NCBI GenBank assembly: GCA_963556255.1
Contig: OY744608.1
Location: 34,001,798 to 34,065,797, forward strand
Reading direction: 5' to 3'
From: Allolobophora icterica
Lineage: Eukaryota > Annelida > Clitellata > Crassiclitellata > Lumbricidae
DNA: 64,000 nucleotides
The position numbers were made by a program, and so were the translations under genes. Within the stretch, counting starts at the first letter, position 1; each line of letters opens with the position of its first letter. Under the pieces are notes generated by a model. It saw only the letters and a program-made list of their open reading frames with translations. It had not been told where the DNA came from and ran no database searches. Positions 45,421 to 58,330 of the stretch are shown in pieces.

Positions 45421-45690
45421 GGGCGCTCGATGGTGTCGTGGTTAGCATGCTGGACTGTCAGACGAGAGGTAGGTGGTTCAAATCCCTGCCAGGGCAGAAA
45501 TTTGGTTAGAGATTTCTGTCCCACCTACACCCCTAGCCAGCTCAGCTGTAATGAGTACACTGACCGTACACTGTCAGAGGAAAGATGAGATGGTGAGGGA
45601 GAGAACTGGCCACCCACCCACATATGGTGAGGCTAAGAAAATGAAGTCAGTAACACTTCATAACCATGACTGCTTCAGGACTCGCTTAAG
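45421..45690 (+). mobile_element. tRNA-derived SINE
   Basis: Positions 45421-45492 resemble a tRNA: an A-box-like tggtgtcgtggttagcatg (45431-45449), a GTC anticodon-like triplet (45457-45459) and a B box ggttcaaatcc (45475-45485). The Asp-like anticodon suggests derivation from tRNA-Asp. The acceptor stem does not pair well, and a SINE-like body follows, including ccagctcagctgtaatgagt (45537-45556). It is therefore a SINE, not a functional tRNA gene. Confidence 0.7.
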
Positions 45691-45929
45691 GGACTGCTCT
45701 TCTTCTGTTTGCCAGTTATGCCTAAACTTATTGTTGTGTTTTGTACCAAGTGAAATGAAATCAACCAGTGATAAATTCCATGTCTAGAAACACAACCTGT
45801 GAATGACGTGGTGAAGATCCCAGGTTCTGGTTGATATATATATATCTGCATGACTATCATTAACATCTGCACTAGCAGTGTAGACACAAACTAGCACCAA
45901 GTCCATCTGTGTGCTACACAAGGTGCTAC

Positions 45930-46511
45930 CGTACGTACGATACGTACATTATTTTTTTCTATAACGTGCGTACGGTACGCATACGTTATTATGCCGTACG
46001 CTACCGTACGTTCACATCAGTTCATGACGAAAATAAAATACATAACATTATGCACAAGAAAAGTCAATAATAGTTGGTGATTGACGGCCGTGAACAATTT
46101 TAACCATTGCATCAATGCAGTAATGTTCAATGATCTCTACTTTCAAACTTTAAAATTCCAAATTGATAATATTCTGTCTAATGTATAATATGAAGATAAT
46201 TAAAATTTTACGGCACACTTTATAGGATGGTCAGTGCCAGTGGTCATTTTTATTGGTTATACTAAATTTCGGTACCGTTCGTAATTAACTAGGCCTGCGT
46301 ACGGGGAGATTAATACCGTAGAGCTAAACTGATCATTTTTACGTACAAGTACACTATAAGACTATATAGTTATATTGAGGTTCTTTGTGAATGATCAGAT
46401 AAACTTGTGGCATTTTTAACATACGCTTACGGTACGTGTACGTTATTTTTTTCGATAATGTACGTGCTGTATGCGTACGTTATTCCGGCAGGTAACGTAC
46501 GGTCGCACTAT
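45930..46511. mobile_element. hAT-like element with CGTACG-rich inverted termini
   Basis: Both flanks carry ggtgctac (45922-45929 and 46512-46519). The terminal 80-90 bp on each side are inverted, imperfect copies of each other, dense in cgtacg, gtacgtac and ataacgt words (45930-46015 and 46420-46505). The AT-rich interior (46016-46420) has no frame. The exact ends are less certain than in other elements. Confidence 0.65.
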
Positions 46512-46519
46512 GGTGCTAC

Positions 46520-47469
46520 ATATAAGATTTTATGTATGTATGTATTTATATACCAGTTTGTGTTTATGTATGTATGTATCGAGTATGTATCTATCTATCT
46601 GAATGTATATAAAAGTGCTTCTTGGTCAGCAGTTCGTCTCACCTGTGCTTGAAATTATTGGTTATCTAACAGACTTCTGAGAAAGGTGCACCTTGAGTTT
46701 AGCTGAAAGCATTTGTCCGCATTAAGTGGTCAGAACATCAATGTCACTGCCTTTCCAGGAAACGGCAGAGTCAGCCACTTAGTAGACCAGGAATTCTCAT
46801 TTTTGGAATTGGACTATATATATTTGGTGCAAGATCACTTACTTCCAAGTAGCATAACATCTTTTGCACAATTTTCTCAAAAATCCTTCAGAAGGTATGT
46901 GCTTATTGATATAATTCCTATCTCAGTCAGGCATTTTGAGTAATGGTAATTTGGTGGTGTGTTTGAATTGTCAGGTAACATGGGTGGAACTCTATAGGTG
47001 CATTACTTTGTTATGTTTCTGATTGCCTGCTCTGATGTACTTTATGGAAGATGTGCCCTTCCAACTTCTTACCTACCTCAATTTTGCACTTCAAATAAAG
47101 ATGAAGAATCATTTTCCCTTAGTTTACTATAGTCTATGTGGGTAAGGATACTGGTGATAGGGTTTGGATAGTGGTAATTGATGGTGGTCTGAACAAGGAG
47201 GGTGATAGTAGACTGAATGAGACAATGCTAACTAATACGATAAGATAAAGATGAGGGAAAAGGAACAAGAAGAAGACGAAGAAATGGAACGACAAAGTAA
47301 ACGAAGATCAAGTTGACAAAAGAAGACATGATCTCCACATTTTGTAGCATGAGAAATGTGCAAGACCACATGAGTGTTCAACAGCTCCAAATGCCGAAAT
47401 ATTTAATGAATTACTTTAATCCGCTTTTCCTTGTTGTTTGTACTGTTTTTGCGTGCTTCAGATATCCAG
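46520..47469. other. Intronic stretch
   Basis: Short tatgtatg runs near 46535-46580; otherwise nothing recognised. Confidence 0.4.
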
Positions 47470-47850
47470 CGTGCAATGAGCAGTATTTCTTTTCTAATTC
47501 TTTGGCTGTCGCAGTATGTGCTTTTGCTGATATATGCGATCGGGTTATCGCCACTTGCCTCTTTGGTCAGACGCTGGGCCTCCTCCGGCGAAAGCCCAAG
47601 GAGATGACATTTTCAATCTCGCTCCGGAATAATCAATTTAAGTCGCCCTGCAAACTAGCCATGTTGGTGGAGATGTAGCAAAGATATGATCAATAACTGA
47701 CTTGGCAAAGTGTACCGAGGAAGCCGAGTCCTGTAACTTGCTGCGGCAATGCAGATCATTTTTACTTCAGGCGAGCAATGAGCAAAGGCTGCGTTTGCGA
47801 GCATCGACGATGTTGTTCGAGCGATATAATTGTATAGCACTCATCGGCTG
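47470..47850. promoter_or_regulatory. CpG-containing intronic island
   Basis: A GC-richer block around ctccggcgaaagcccaagg and ctcgctccggaataatcaat with no coding signature. Candidate regulatory DNA by composition only. Confidence 0.2.
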
Positions 47851-50800
47851 TTTCCCTCTGTTCATTTAGCTACAGTCTCTAAGAACGGGAATGCATGAGT
47901 GTTTGTCTGGACCACGTAATTGCAAAGAGTGATTGGTGGATGTGGCTTGTGGTTTTCTCATTCAGTGGATAGATATTTGTTTGCTCTGAAATAAGTTTCT
48001 AATAATTTGCATTCAAAATTTGTTAATATAGTAATGAGCGAAATGCTTGCAGGAGCTGAACTGATTTTTCACAGCAAGAAGTTAATTTATTTTCAGTTTT
48101 AAAATTTATTTTCAGTTTTCAGTTACTTCCTCAGTTAAGTTGGGAGAAGTGACAGAGTTGGTACAACCTGAGATAACACACCTGTAGACTTGAATTTAAT
48201 ATCAAATACATGTTAAGACTTTAACATCATTAAGGTGTGAATTTAATGATTGAATGCTCACCAAAAATGCATCAGACTGACTGTTTTCAAATCACACCAA
48301 ACTACCTTTAAAATTGTGCATTATGGTACACATCAACTTAACATCAAACTAATGTTTTGGTAACTTGCAAATGCATGCCTGCTTTTATTCAAAACGATTG
48401 GGTTTATGGCCTAAATTGTATACAGGATCCTCCAACATATAATTTGACACTGGTTGCTCTATGCATTATGATAAAGGTGCTACAGAAGTAGTTGGATTGG
48501 ATTAGATTAGGTTGGATTTGTTGGAGGTTGGTCGCTCTGGTGTTCGACTACATTGTCTTACCAAACATCAAAGGACTTACAAACTTGCTTTGATGCAAAA
48601 CGAAATTACCAACATCAGAATGTTGCCTGATGTGCTACAACAAGTTTATAATTTTAACAAACCTACAACCAATTTAACAATTTTAAACAAACAATTTTTG
48701 CCTTATGACTAACAGTGTTATTCCACAAATTTAATTGTCTTGAAACGATCAGAACACGGCTTTTGCTTCCCATACTACATCTGATGACCAATATATGTCC
48801 TTTGTCAAAGTAAAATATATTGCAGTAGCTGAAAAGCATCTAGAACGCACATCAAATAGATGTGCTGTCCAGATGTTAACCTTATGTTGACATCAAACAG
48901 AAGTCCTGCCTAGAATTTGACCTTATATTGACATGCAAAGACATGAAAGACACATCAAATTGATGTGTACTGGTAGAATGGAGGTTTTAAATGTCTGTTT
49001 ATTCAAAATTCTAAAGTGAAACTAATAGGTGAAGTTGGCAGATTACCAACCACTTTCCGCAAGTATTTATTAATCTAAGTTCCTTCCTATTCATAGGAAA
49101 ATTCATTGTGCAGAGTCAGCTAAACTTACAACTGTGCAGTTCAGCAAACAATGACTTGCCCACTTTGTTACTATGCCCTACAATGTTTTAGTACTGTAGT
49201 CAGCTATTTACTTAAATGTGAAGATCAGGCACAGAACTGTTAAGGATTTATAACAGTAAACGTCTATGAAAGGTTAGTGTCTCAAAATGCCAACTCACAA
49301 TATATCAGCCATCTTCACATTTTTGTATGGAACTGTTGAAAGCATAACTGACAAAGGTTATATCCTCTCCTCCATTCAGATGGGGTTGGCAGATGAAAGA
49401 AACTGTGACCTTAATAATAGAAGAAGAATTTGACCTGGAATTGAGAATTCACAACTTTCTGTAGTATTACAAAACCCATGTGTGGGGCAATATATTCACT
49501 GGTTGTTGATATCAGCACATCATGTTGGTCAGTATTTATGCTATTTACAAAACAAAACTGGCAATATAAAGAGATTGTTTTACAATAATTTTTAGACAAT
49601 ATAAGAAATTAAATTTCAGGAAGACTCAACCTCTTCTTACCATAATTTGATGTGAAGTGACCATCCATTGTTACTGCAAGCAGTCACAATTTGTGAGCCT
49701 GGTGACTGAATTAATGCAAGCAACATAATAAATATGCAGATGGTGTGATTCGTTGCCAGCGCAGAGGGTTTCCCCAAAGGAAAGATTTCTGTGAGAGCAT
49801 ATTTTGTTCTCGGCAAAATGGTAATGACTAATAGCCTAGTGATAAGCATGTGAAGCATGTAGCAAAAACATTTTTATAGTGCTCTAGCAGTTTTTCGATA
49901 TGACCTGCTGGCTTTATAACATTATCGAATCAGGCAATGGGTATCATTTTATACTTGTCTAATTTTTAAACATTGTAAATATATATGTATATACTATATA
50001 GATCTGGGAGTGAAACCTAAGTAAGGGAGAGGAAACAGCAGGTACAATGAGCATTGATAGGAAGGAGCTGGAAAAGGCTAAGGAATTCTGCAATCAGGGA
50101 AGTGTAGTCATGCAAGATGCAACATGACATATGTGGTATGGCAAAGAATAGCAACAGGCAAGATGGAGTTTCATAATGTAAGGGAAAACTTACAAAAACT
50201 ACTAAAGCAAACAAAAACACGGGCAAGGAGTGCAGTGCTTCATGGATCAGAAACATGGATCATATATGAGAAGGGAGGAAACTAAAGACTGGAGGTGTAA
50301 CGTGGAAAAGAACAAAGCAAAAAGTGGTGAGAATGATGGAAGAGTGAATTGCAATGATAAGTAGGCAGAGGAAATGGATTCGTCATGTACTATGAAAAGA
50401 CTTTCACTTAAGATAGACCATTGAAGGGAAAACAGGGGAAGACGTAAGAGACAGATCAAAGATGAAAATGTGGAACTGTATATTAACTGATGGATACAGA
50501 AAGCTGCAGAATGATGCCCACTGCTTTGCGGAGTGGCATCACTGGAAGCAAGAACCTGTGCAAGCAAGCGCTTGATGGATTATGGCTTCTTCAAAAGGTT
50601 GTGCGATCAATGATTCATACTTTTAATTCTTATTTCCCTGTTCAAGTTGCATGTTACATTGCCACTGAGATACTGGGATTTAAACTTGACATTGTTTAAA
50701 CAAGAAAATAATATATAATATGTCTATACATGTATAAGAATAAATGCAAATAAAGATGCTTACTAGACTTAAATTTCAATGGTAAGAAAGCCTTTTTGGA

Positions 50801-50965
50801 AGAGCACCTTTTATAAGCTATTTCAGTGGATGCTTTTTAGCATTGAATCACATTTTTCACTATGTTTTATCACATTACTTTTGAAACTGTTGAATGCACT
50901 AAAGTCATTTCAGACTCAGTGATTGAAAAATTGCCAGCCAAAGGATATGCATGCTGATTACCAGT
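47851..50965. other. AT-rich intronic stretch
   Basis: Several small frames, none convincing. Short aacatca/acatcaaa words recur loosely at 48180-48990. No element ends are seen. Confidence 0.4.
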
Positions 50966-51170
50966 AGTGCTAATATTGAACACACAAGTAGTCTTAATAT
51001 TGAACATACGGTACTCTTAATATTGATCACACAGTGGTCTTAATATTGAGCACACAGTAGTCTTAATATTGATCACACAGTAGTCTTAATATTGAACACA
51101 CAGTAGTCTTAATATTGATCACACAGTAGTCTTAATATTGAACACACAGTAGTCTTAATATTGAACAGAC
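50966..51170. repeat. 23-bp minisatellite, about 9 units
   Basis: The unit tcttaatattgaacacacagt(ag) has a 23-bp period (51061 to 51084). The main variant is gatcacac for gaacacac. Confidence 0.92.
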
Positions 51171-51759
51171 TCAGACATTAATACTTCTCAGTACTTATCA
51201 TCCTTTTTTTAAGATTTAAACATTGTTTGGCATCAAACAATGGTGCTCTCAATCAAGACTAAGAAACCGGTGAGGATTCTGATGGCTTGTTTTCACATAT
51301 GGAGTGAAAAGTTATATCTTTACATTTAATATTACGTGTGGACAACAATTTAATGGTTTTAATGCTGATATTTGTGCAGTGCATAAGGGCTTTTTAGATT
51401 CAGCTTACCATTCACCAATGTTTAAATTTGAAATTCTTTGAAGTTGTCTTATTTCACAGCGTAAGGGGCCATGTTGTGTAAGCAGAAAAGTGTACATTTT
51501 AAAGTCTTTTGTAGCATTTCTTTCTTGTAAGGACCTAATGTCACGAAATTTAGGTTCACGAAATAAAGTTTGAGATTTTGAAGAGTTTTGAAAAGTTTTA
51601 AATTTTGTTGTGTTAATTGTCATTTTTGTCTTTCAGCAATTTTGTATTCAACTTTAATATTCACTTACTGCATTTGTCTGCAGTGGTCAAAATAAGTCAA
51701 AATCCAGCTTGTTCATTTTTGTTTGCATACTAGGCCTACTTGCAGTTGTATCTCGTTGT
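51171..51759. other. Intronic stretch
   Basis: AT-rich DNA with nothing recognised. Confidence 0.4.
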
Positions 51760-52290
51760 GGCTATGAGATTCTTGGCCAACAGCAATGGCACACGAGGGA
51801 ATTTTCCTTGGACATCTGTGTCCCTAATAAATCCCCATACTTCATAGCTTGCAGAATGTTGAAATCATCTCAGGAAGCGAAGCCAAGTGGGTCGTTCCTT
51901 TGTCCACGTGAAACATTTCTGGATCAGGTGCCTGGTTGCTGATTTTGTGGGGTTTTTTGGGGGGAGAAACCCAAACCTGAGTTGCTTGGCCGTAATGAAG
52001 ATTTGTCTGGCAGTTGCTGACGTAAACCCTATAGATTAGTGACACGGCTGCACTGACTGAGATGCGAGATCGTTGTGAATAAGCAGATTCACAGAAGCTG
52101 ATCCTCCTTGGCTGCAGTGCGGTGACGTTGAGCAATGGACGTAGATTAGTCGTCATGTGGCAGCTGTGTGAGTTGGCCGCTGAATGCGTCCTGCATTGGT
52201 TTAATAGGTCTTAGTTTACCTAGCTGCTAATGGATATTAACACTCTGCCACGGGTCGTTAATATGCAGACTTCCATTCACATATTTTACT
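51760..52290. promoter_or_regulatory. CpG-containing intronic island
   Basis: A GC-richer repeat-free block followed at 52225-52275 by gctgctaatggatattaac-like and gttaatatgcag words that resemble homeodomain/POU sites. No exon is recognised. Confidence 0.25.
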
Positions 52291-52653
52291 TCTAATGAGA
52301 GTGATAGTGCTGCTGTGGCTTTTTTGTGTAATTTTCTGTTGTATTTTATGCCTTCTTTGAATTGTTTATGATGGCATAGTCAGTTATTACCTGAAACGTG
52401 TCCTAAGCAAATTAGCTGGTAAAATATATGGCCAGTCAAAAAAAAAACTGCAAAATGCTTCACGAGATAGTCTGATCTGTCATGGAAGTGAGCGTCTGGG
52501 GAAAGATAACACGAACTTAATGAATTACAGGAAACAAGCCAACTGACCCAACCAATCAGAACATAGCCAATCATAAATTTTTAACTAAACAAGTTGACAA
52601 ATTAGAAACAACAGATAAGGTAGATTTTCAAAAAACCGAACAGTCGCGTAAGA
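52291..52653. other. Intronic stretch
   Basis: AT-rich DNA before the next MITE. No gene or array. Confidence 0.4.
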
Positions 52654-53032
52654 TCAGTGTTTAATCTAGACACCTTTGGGGGGGGGGGGGGGGGAAATTA
52701 CCTCCAGGATTTATGTTTTCCCCAGAGGTCAGCAATAGTTTAATTTAGACACATTTTGGGGGGGAAATTCCCCCCAGGGTACATGTTTTGCCCCCCCCCA
52801 AAGGCGAGTAATGTAAGAATAAAATAATAGAATAAGATATATCACATTTTTCGGAGACGAATTCCTAAAAAAGGTCATCAAATTTTTGTGGGACAGATTC
52901 CCAAAAAAGGTCAAAAAAAGGTCGTCGAATCTTCAAACATGCATGAAATTTCCCCAAAAAGGTCGCCCTTGTTGGGTCCCCACAAACCTTGTTCCCCCCC
53001 CCCAGGAAGAGGGGGACTAGATTAAACACTGA
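52654..53032. mobile_element. hAT-like MITE with perfect cagtgtttaatctag termini
   Basis: The ends tcagtgtttaatctag and ctagattaaacactga are perfectly inverted over 16 bp. The flanks (cgtaaga and tgtaaga) form a 6/7 duplication, so the length of the target duplication is ambiguous. Inside are G- and C-runs, a partial duplication of the left end at about 52738, and the core gacgaattcctaaaaaa shared with the MITE at 3281. Confidence 0.8.
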
Positions 53033-53039
53033 TGTAAGA

Positions 53040-53535
53040 TACAGCGAGATAGCAATAGTTACGATGTCGGCAATCAGCAGGCAGAGGGGTCGGCCAATTC
53101 AAAGAGGCAATAAGCGCGTTAATTTCGAGGGTCTGGCCAATCAGAGAAACGCTTGGAATGTAGGCCCTATCTCAAAAGAAACGCAGTGGACGTTTTAATT
53201 GCGTCGCGGTGGCGGCAGCGTCATTTACCACCGTGAATTCTCGTGCCATAAATTATCAATTGTCTTGGAGCGTCCGTTCTCATGCAGTATTGATGCAGAC
53301 ATTGACCCGTGTGCCACAAGGAGACGTCCTGCGTCGCAGCTGCCGGAGCTCCAGCAATGGCGGCGCTGACAGAAGTCACGCGAGCTGACTAGGTGTAGAT
53401 GCCTTGACAGAGCGTCGTCCTTATTGAAGATTCCGTCTGCTGCTGTGCGGAAAAAAATCCAGATCTGTCGGCGAGATTCCGTTTCTGACATGAAGATTCT
53501 ACCTGAACGGACGTTAACGTTTGGTTTACACGAGC
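53040..53535. promoter_or_regulatory. CpG-rich intronic island
   Basis: A CpG-rich block (gtcgcggtggcggcagcgtc, agacgtcctgcgtcgcag) in AT-rich DNA. The 106-codon minus frame has no recognisable domain. Candidate regulatory region. Confidence 0.3.
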
Positions 53536-56354
53536 GGGAAAGCATTTATCGCGAGTGCATGTGCTCATAACTCATCTGCATACCTGTTCGCTTACCTGTT
53601 CGTTAACCTATTCACCACCTGTTTGTTTTCTTGGATGGTGCGAGTTCGTTTGCAATGTAAGTACGGGTTCAGGCATTGGCCACTGTTACTTCAGTGTTAC
53701 CAGTTGGTGTTGGTTTAGATTGAATGGTTGGAAGTTTTCCATTATGGTTTGCTTTGGTCATTTTCAGCAGCATATCCTAGTAAACCTAATCTGCTTAAGA
53801 ATGTAGGCCTAGTCTTCTATGGCTTCGTGACGTAGTGCATGCAGACGCCGTACCCAACAAAAGTCAATACACTGGGTAAAATAAAAGAGACTGATGATAA
53901 GATGCTTATCACTGTTTGTGATAAATTATATGCTGATAGATGCTTCTTTTTGATTTAGGTCAATAGGTCATTCCAATAAATACTGCCAAAACAACCCAAG
54001 ATAAACATAAAAATTTTCGCAAATACAACATCTGTTGGAATACATTATGAAACAAACAAGTAATTGTAACTAAAATGCAGTTTGCAGAGCTTAATGTTTA
54101 TTAAACATTGAAATTTTTAAATTTTATTTAGGCCTACCACTATTTGCACCATAGACATCAACATTGTACAATTTTAATAATCTGTCCTTTTGCATGAAAG
54201 AAATGTCATGGAGAGTGTTTTGAATTGCTGTCTTAGTTATAAAAATATAAGCCACTGATATAGTGAACTTTATCTTTGCAAAAGTAATTAAGATTTTAAT
54301 ATGAAATTGAAAACTGTGCTGGTATTGAGTTTCTGTGACAGAGTCGCTGTCTTTGCATCAGACTTCTGTAGTGTTGATCAGTATCGTGATGGAATCTGTC
54401 AACAGCATTTATTGTAGGCAAGTGGCTGGTAGCAGTGAATTTGTCTCATTCTCTTCTGAATATGACCTGCCTCAGAGAATGACTAAGCTGAGTTAAATGA
54501 CAGGTTTAGAGATAACTGTTGCTACCCCTAGTGCACCCTTTGTAGCCACCATAATCCTGTAGGTCTTATCTAAGCATGCACAAACAGATACTTGATGGTT
54601 GTCTTGGCAGATTGTGAGTGAAGACAAAAACATAGATGGTGAGACACTTCAGTTACTAAACTTTCAGAGAAGATCATTGAGACAACTTCTGATACTGTTC
54701 TGCCAAGAGTTACAGTTATTCTGTTAAATGCATCTGCAGAGCATATTGTGTGTACATGATGAATTACCAGATGGTGCTTTGAGTATAAAAACCTGTCATT
54801 ATTATTATTATGACTGTTATTATGCCTTTGAAGATCAACAGTGCTGTGTGACGTGATGTGTTGCGTTCAAACAGCTGAAAATGCAGTTTTTAAAAATGTA
54901 AAACTTGCTTTGCAGCAGCTACAAAACTTCATATGTACCCTTGCACAATTTGATCAAACTTACTTTTAATATACTTTGTTATATTAATTTTTTTTATCTG
55001 ATTTTTGCAGCTGTGTATGGACTACTGGGATAAATTTAACTGGCTACAAACTGCCACACAGCATTATTATACAGTTTCTATGTGAGACTTTTATGTACAA
55101 GATTTTAACATAATTTATGCATTTAACAGATTTGCTATAAATATGAAGTTTAAGTGGCAAATTTTACTCTCTTAGAATCAGTTGTTTGCTTAGGACAGAA
55201 TTTCGGCCACTTTTGGTGAAATGACCCTCATCATGTTGTTATGTAGATGCTGATGTTGAGATAACATTAAAATACACTAAATAGATTAATTTATTCCTAT
55301 AGAGCAGTTTTATGATGCAGTGCAAAACTCAAAAGTGCCTTGGCTTAGTTTTTAAATCATGAATAAATATGTATGTAGAGTCATCAGGAGGTGCATTGAA
55401 AGAATTCCTCAGCTGTGAATGATGCAGCAGCAGCAGTAGCAGCAGCTACACGTGATACTCCTGGATCTGTCATCTTGCTGAATTGCAGCCACAGCAGCCC
55501 TGCTTCGTACCATTAAACCTTGAGAGCAATACTAGGATTATTTGATTATCTGGTGATCTCAAATATTTCTTCTGCTTTGAAGTGCTGTCAGGATGTAGTA
55601 TTATTGTTGAACCAGCGCAGAAGTGGCATACTCCACCAGGATTGGCTGTAAGAAGTTGGTCCACAAGGTGCCTCATCATTGTCTCATGAATGAAAGATGT
55701 CCCATACAAACCATAATTATAGCCATATAGAGGTCTTCTTATACTTAAGGGCATTAAAGTTTTCTGTTTGCAGGTGTGCCTGAGGACGTGGATTCTTGGG
55801 GTCTTCTTAGGGTCATGAGGTCATGGTAAAATGCCCTCCTCATGCGCTACTTTATGCTACATTGCATTTCTTTATATGTGAGGCTCACGCAGTCATAGTC
55901 ATGAGGACATCTTCGTTCATTACCAGTTGTATGTGCACTTTTGAGCTATTTTAGGAGGGCGTTATTAAATCTAAGTTGGACGTGGACTTGGACAGTTGGG
56001 GTTCTGAGGATCATGAGGACATAGCAGTCAGAAGAGATTCTGTGGGCGCCAGGCAGTTCAAATTCTGGTAAACAAATGTTGAATCATATTCAGCCCTACA
56101 GGAACATTAGATTACATTGCATCAAACTATAAGTTCAAGTTCAGCCTGAAAAGCTGAAGAATTGCAGTCTTCCCTCATCTTGGGGCGGTGTGTAATCTTG
56201 GGATGTAAAGGCCAAGGGATGAACAAAGCATCATTAAATTTTTTATAATGCCTTTAAATGCAGCTTTTATGAAATACCTCTTAAGTAAGTCTATGTAAAA
56301 TATAGCAAGGCTCAAATATCCTTTAACTGCAGTGCTTATAATATCATAAGTGAT
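53536..56354. other. AT-rich intronic stretch
   Basis: No exon, array or transposon recognised. A short agcagcagcagtagcagcag run lies at 55425-55445. Confidence 0.4.
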
Positions 56355-56358
56355 AATA

Positions 56359-57575
56359 GGTGTAGAAATGACTACCAGTCCACTCACACATACCATAGGC
56401 ATAACTACCAGTTCATTCACACATACCATATGTAGGTATAACTACCAGTCCATGCACACAGAGGCGCCCGCAGCGTGATGCACTGGATGCACGTGCGTCC
56501 ACCCACCAAATCAAATCCACACAAGGAATAGGCATCGCATCGATATTTTGAAAGCAATTGCATGATGAATCACCTACATAACAAGCAAAGCAGAACATTC
56601 TTAAATTATTTTTAATCAAGAGCAGAAATAAATTCTGACAGAAAACATTGTTTTGTTAAACGGCAATGTGGCAGGTTAAAGCATTTAGAAGTTATCTAAA
56701 TTGAAAATTGCTTTGTTGTGTGTCCAATTTTTTTAGCCTGCATGCACCCCTGCATGCATACATACCATAAGCATAACTACCAGTCCATGCATACATACCA
56801 TAAGCATAACTACCAGTCCATGCATACATACCATAAGCATAACTACCAGTCCATGCATACATACCATAAGCATAACTACCAGTCCATGCACACATACATA
56901 CCATAAGCATAATTACCAGTCCATGCATACATACCATAAGCATAACTACCAGTCCATGCATACATACCATAAGCATAACTACCACTCCATTCACACATGC
57001 CTTAGGCATAACTACCAGTCCATGCATACATACCATAAGCATAACTTCCAGTCCATGCATACATACCATAAGCATAACTACCAGTCCATGCATACATACC
57101 ATAAGCATAACTACCAGTCCATGCATACATACCATAAGCATAACTACCAGTCCATGCATACATACCATAGGCATAACTACCAGTCCATGCATACATACCA
57201 TAAGCATAACTACCAGTCCATGCATACATACCATAAGCATAACTACCAGTCCATGCATACATACCATAAGCATAACTACCAGTCCATGCATACATACCAT
57301 AAGCATAACTACCACTCCATTCACACATGCCTTAGGCATAACTACCAGTCCATGCATACATACCATAAGCATAACTTCCAGTCCATGCATACATACCATA
57401 AGCATAACTACCAGTCCATGCATACATACCATAAGCATAACTTCCAGTCCATGCATACATACCATAAGCATAACTACCAGTTCATGCATACATACCATAA
57501 GCATAACTACCAGTCCATGCATACATACCATAAGCATAACTTCCAGTCCATGCATACATACCATAAGCACGTGCC
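56359..57575. repeat. 33-bp satellite split by a hAT element
   Basis: The unit is catacataccataagcataa followed by ctaccagtccatg, period 33 (57061 to 57094). About 25 units lie at 56753-57570 and three diverged ones at 56359-56458, on the other side of an inserted element. A variant unit with cactccattcacacatgcct recurs exactly 330 bp apart (56983, 57313), showing a ten-unit higher-order repeat. Since 33 is a multiple of three, long 11-residue-repeat frames appear on both strands (223 codons +, 296 codons -); these are artefacts. Confidence 0.95.
56459..56752. mobile_element. hAT-type element inserted in the 33-bp satellite
   Basis: The left end cagaggcgcccgcag and right end ctgcatgcacccctg are imperfectly inverted. 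The flanks are catgcaca (56451-56458) and catgcata (56753-56760), a 7/8 duplication. Satellite units continue on both sides, which supports the insertion. Confidence 0.72.
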
Positions 57576-58019
57576 GACACATTTAAATGTGTGAAATGAA
57601 AAAAAATTATCACAGGTAAACTTTAATTAAATATTGTTGTGTTTTCATGTCAGTTACACCTCTGTGGAATTTCTATAGGCACGTGGCAAATTCTGTTGCA
57701 TCAGTATTGAACCATATGTAGGAAAACTTGCTATGTATAATATAATATAATAAATATATTATATTATACATAACAAGTATATATATAATTATATATTGAC
57801 TGACTCTTCAGGAGATGTTCGACAGATGCATATTTAAAATTAGAACTGCAACTAGAAAAGTCATGATTATCCCGTGTTGTCTCCGTTGTCTGAATTCTAA
57901 TGTCTGTGAATTGTGGTATGCTACTGTAAGAGCATTTTGTCAGCTTATGACAAAAAACCTGCATAGAAATCCAGTGATTTTTATCCATAGAAACTACATT
58001 TAGACTAATATCATTAGAG
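57576..58019. other. AT-rich intronic stretch
   Basis: Contains a palindromic tataatataa/ttatattata stretch at 57736-57765. Nothing else is recognised. Confidence 0.4.
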
Positions 58020-58330
58020 TGGCCACATCTCCATCACCTGTCTCTGATGGCCGAACGAATATCTAACTGGCGAAGGCTTTAGATGACTGTACGAATCCGA
58101 TTTATGGGCATGCATCATCCGATCATCCGATCATGCGTATTTACACAGAATGCAAGATAGAGAAGGTGTCTCGATGAATTATTCTCGATTCTGGATTGGA
58201 GTGTTTGTGCCGTGCGTACTCTAGGTCGCCATCTTTGTTCTCAGAATTTAATTAGGGGAATGGAATCTCGTTCCGGTAATTTCGTGTGGTGATGCATGGT
58301 TCTGCTCAGTGGCCCTCTTCCAGTGGAACG
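58020..58330. promoter_or_regulatory. CpG-containing intronic island
   Basis: A repeat-free block with ccgatcatccgatcatgcg and tctggattggagtg words and no coding signature. Candidate enhancer by composition only. Confidence 0.25.

Noticed and set aside
45421..45492. Functional tRNA-Asp gene
   Set aside because: A and B boxes are present, but the acceptor stem pairs poorly and a SINE-like body follows without a terminator; called as a SINE.
53225..53545. 106-codon minus frame as a gene
   Set aside because: No recognisable domain, splice context or codon pattern; it lies in a CpG-rich block where chance frames are longer.
56692..57594. Open frames of 296 codons (-) and 223 codons (+) as genes
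   Set aside because: Both are translations of a 33-bp satellite whose length is a multiple of three and which lacks stops on both strands; no splice or start context supports a protein.
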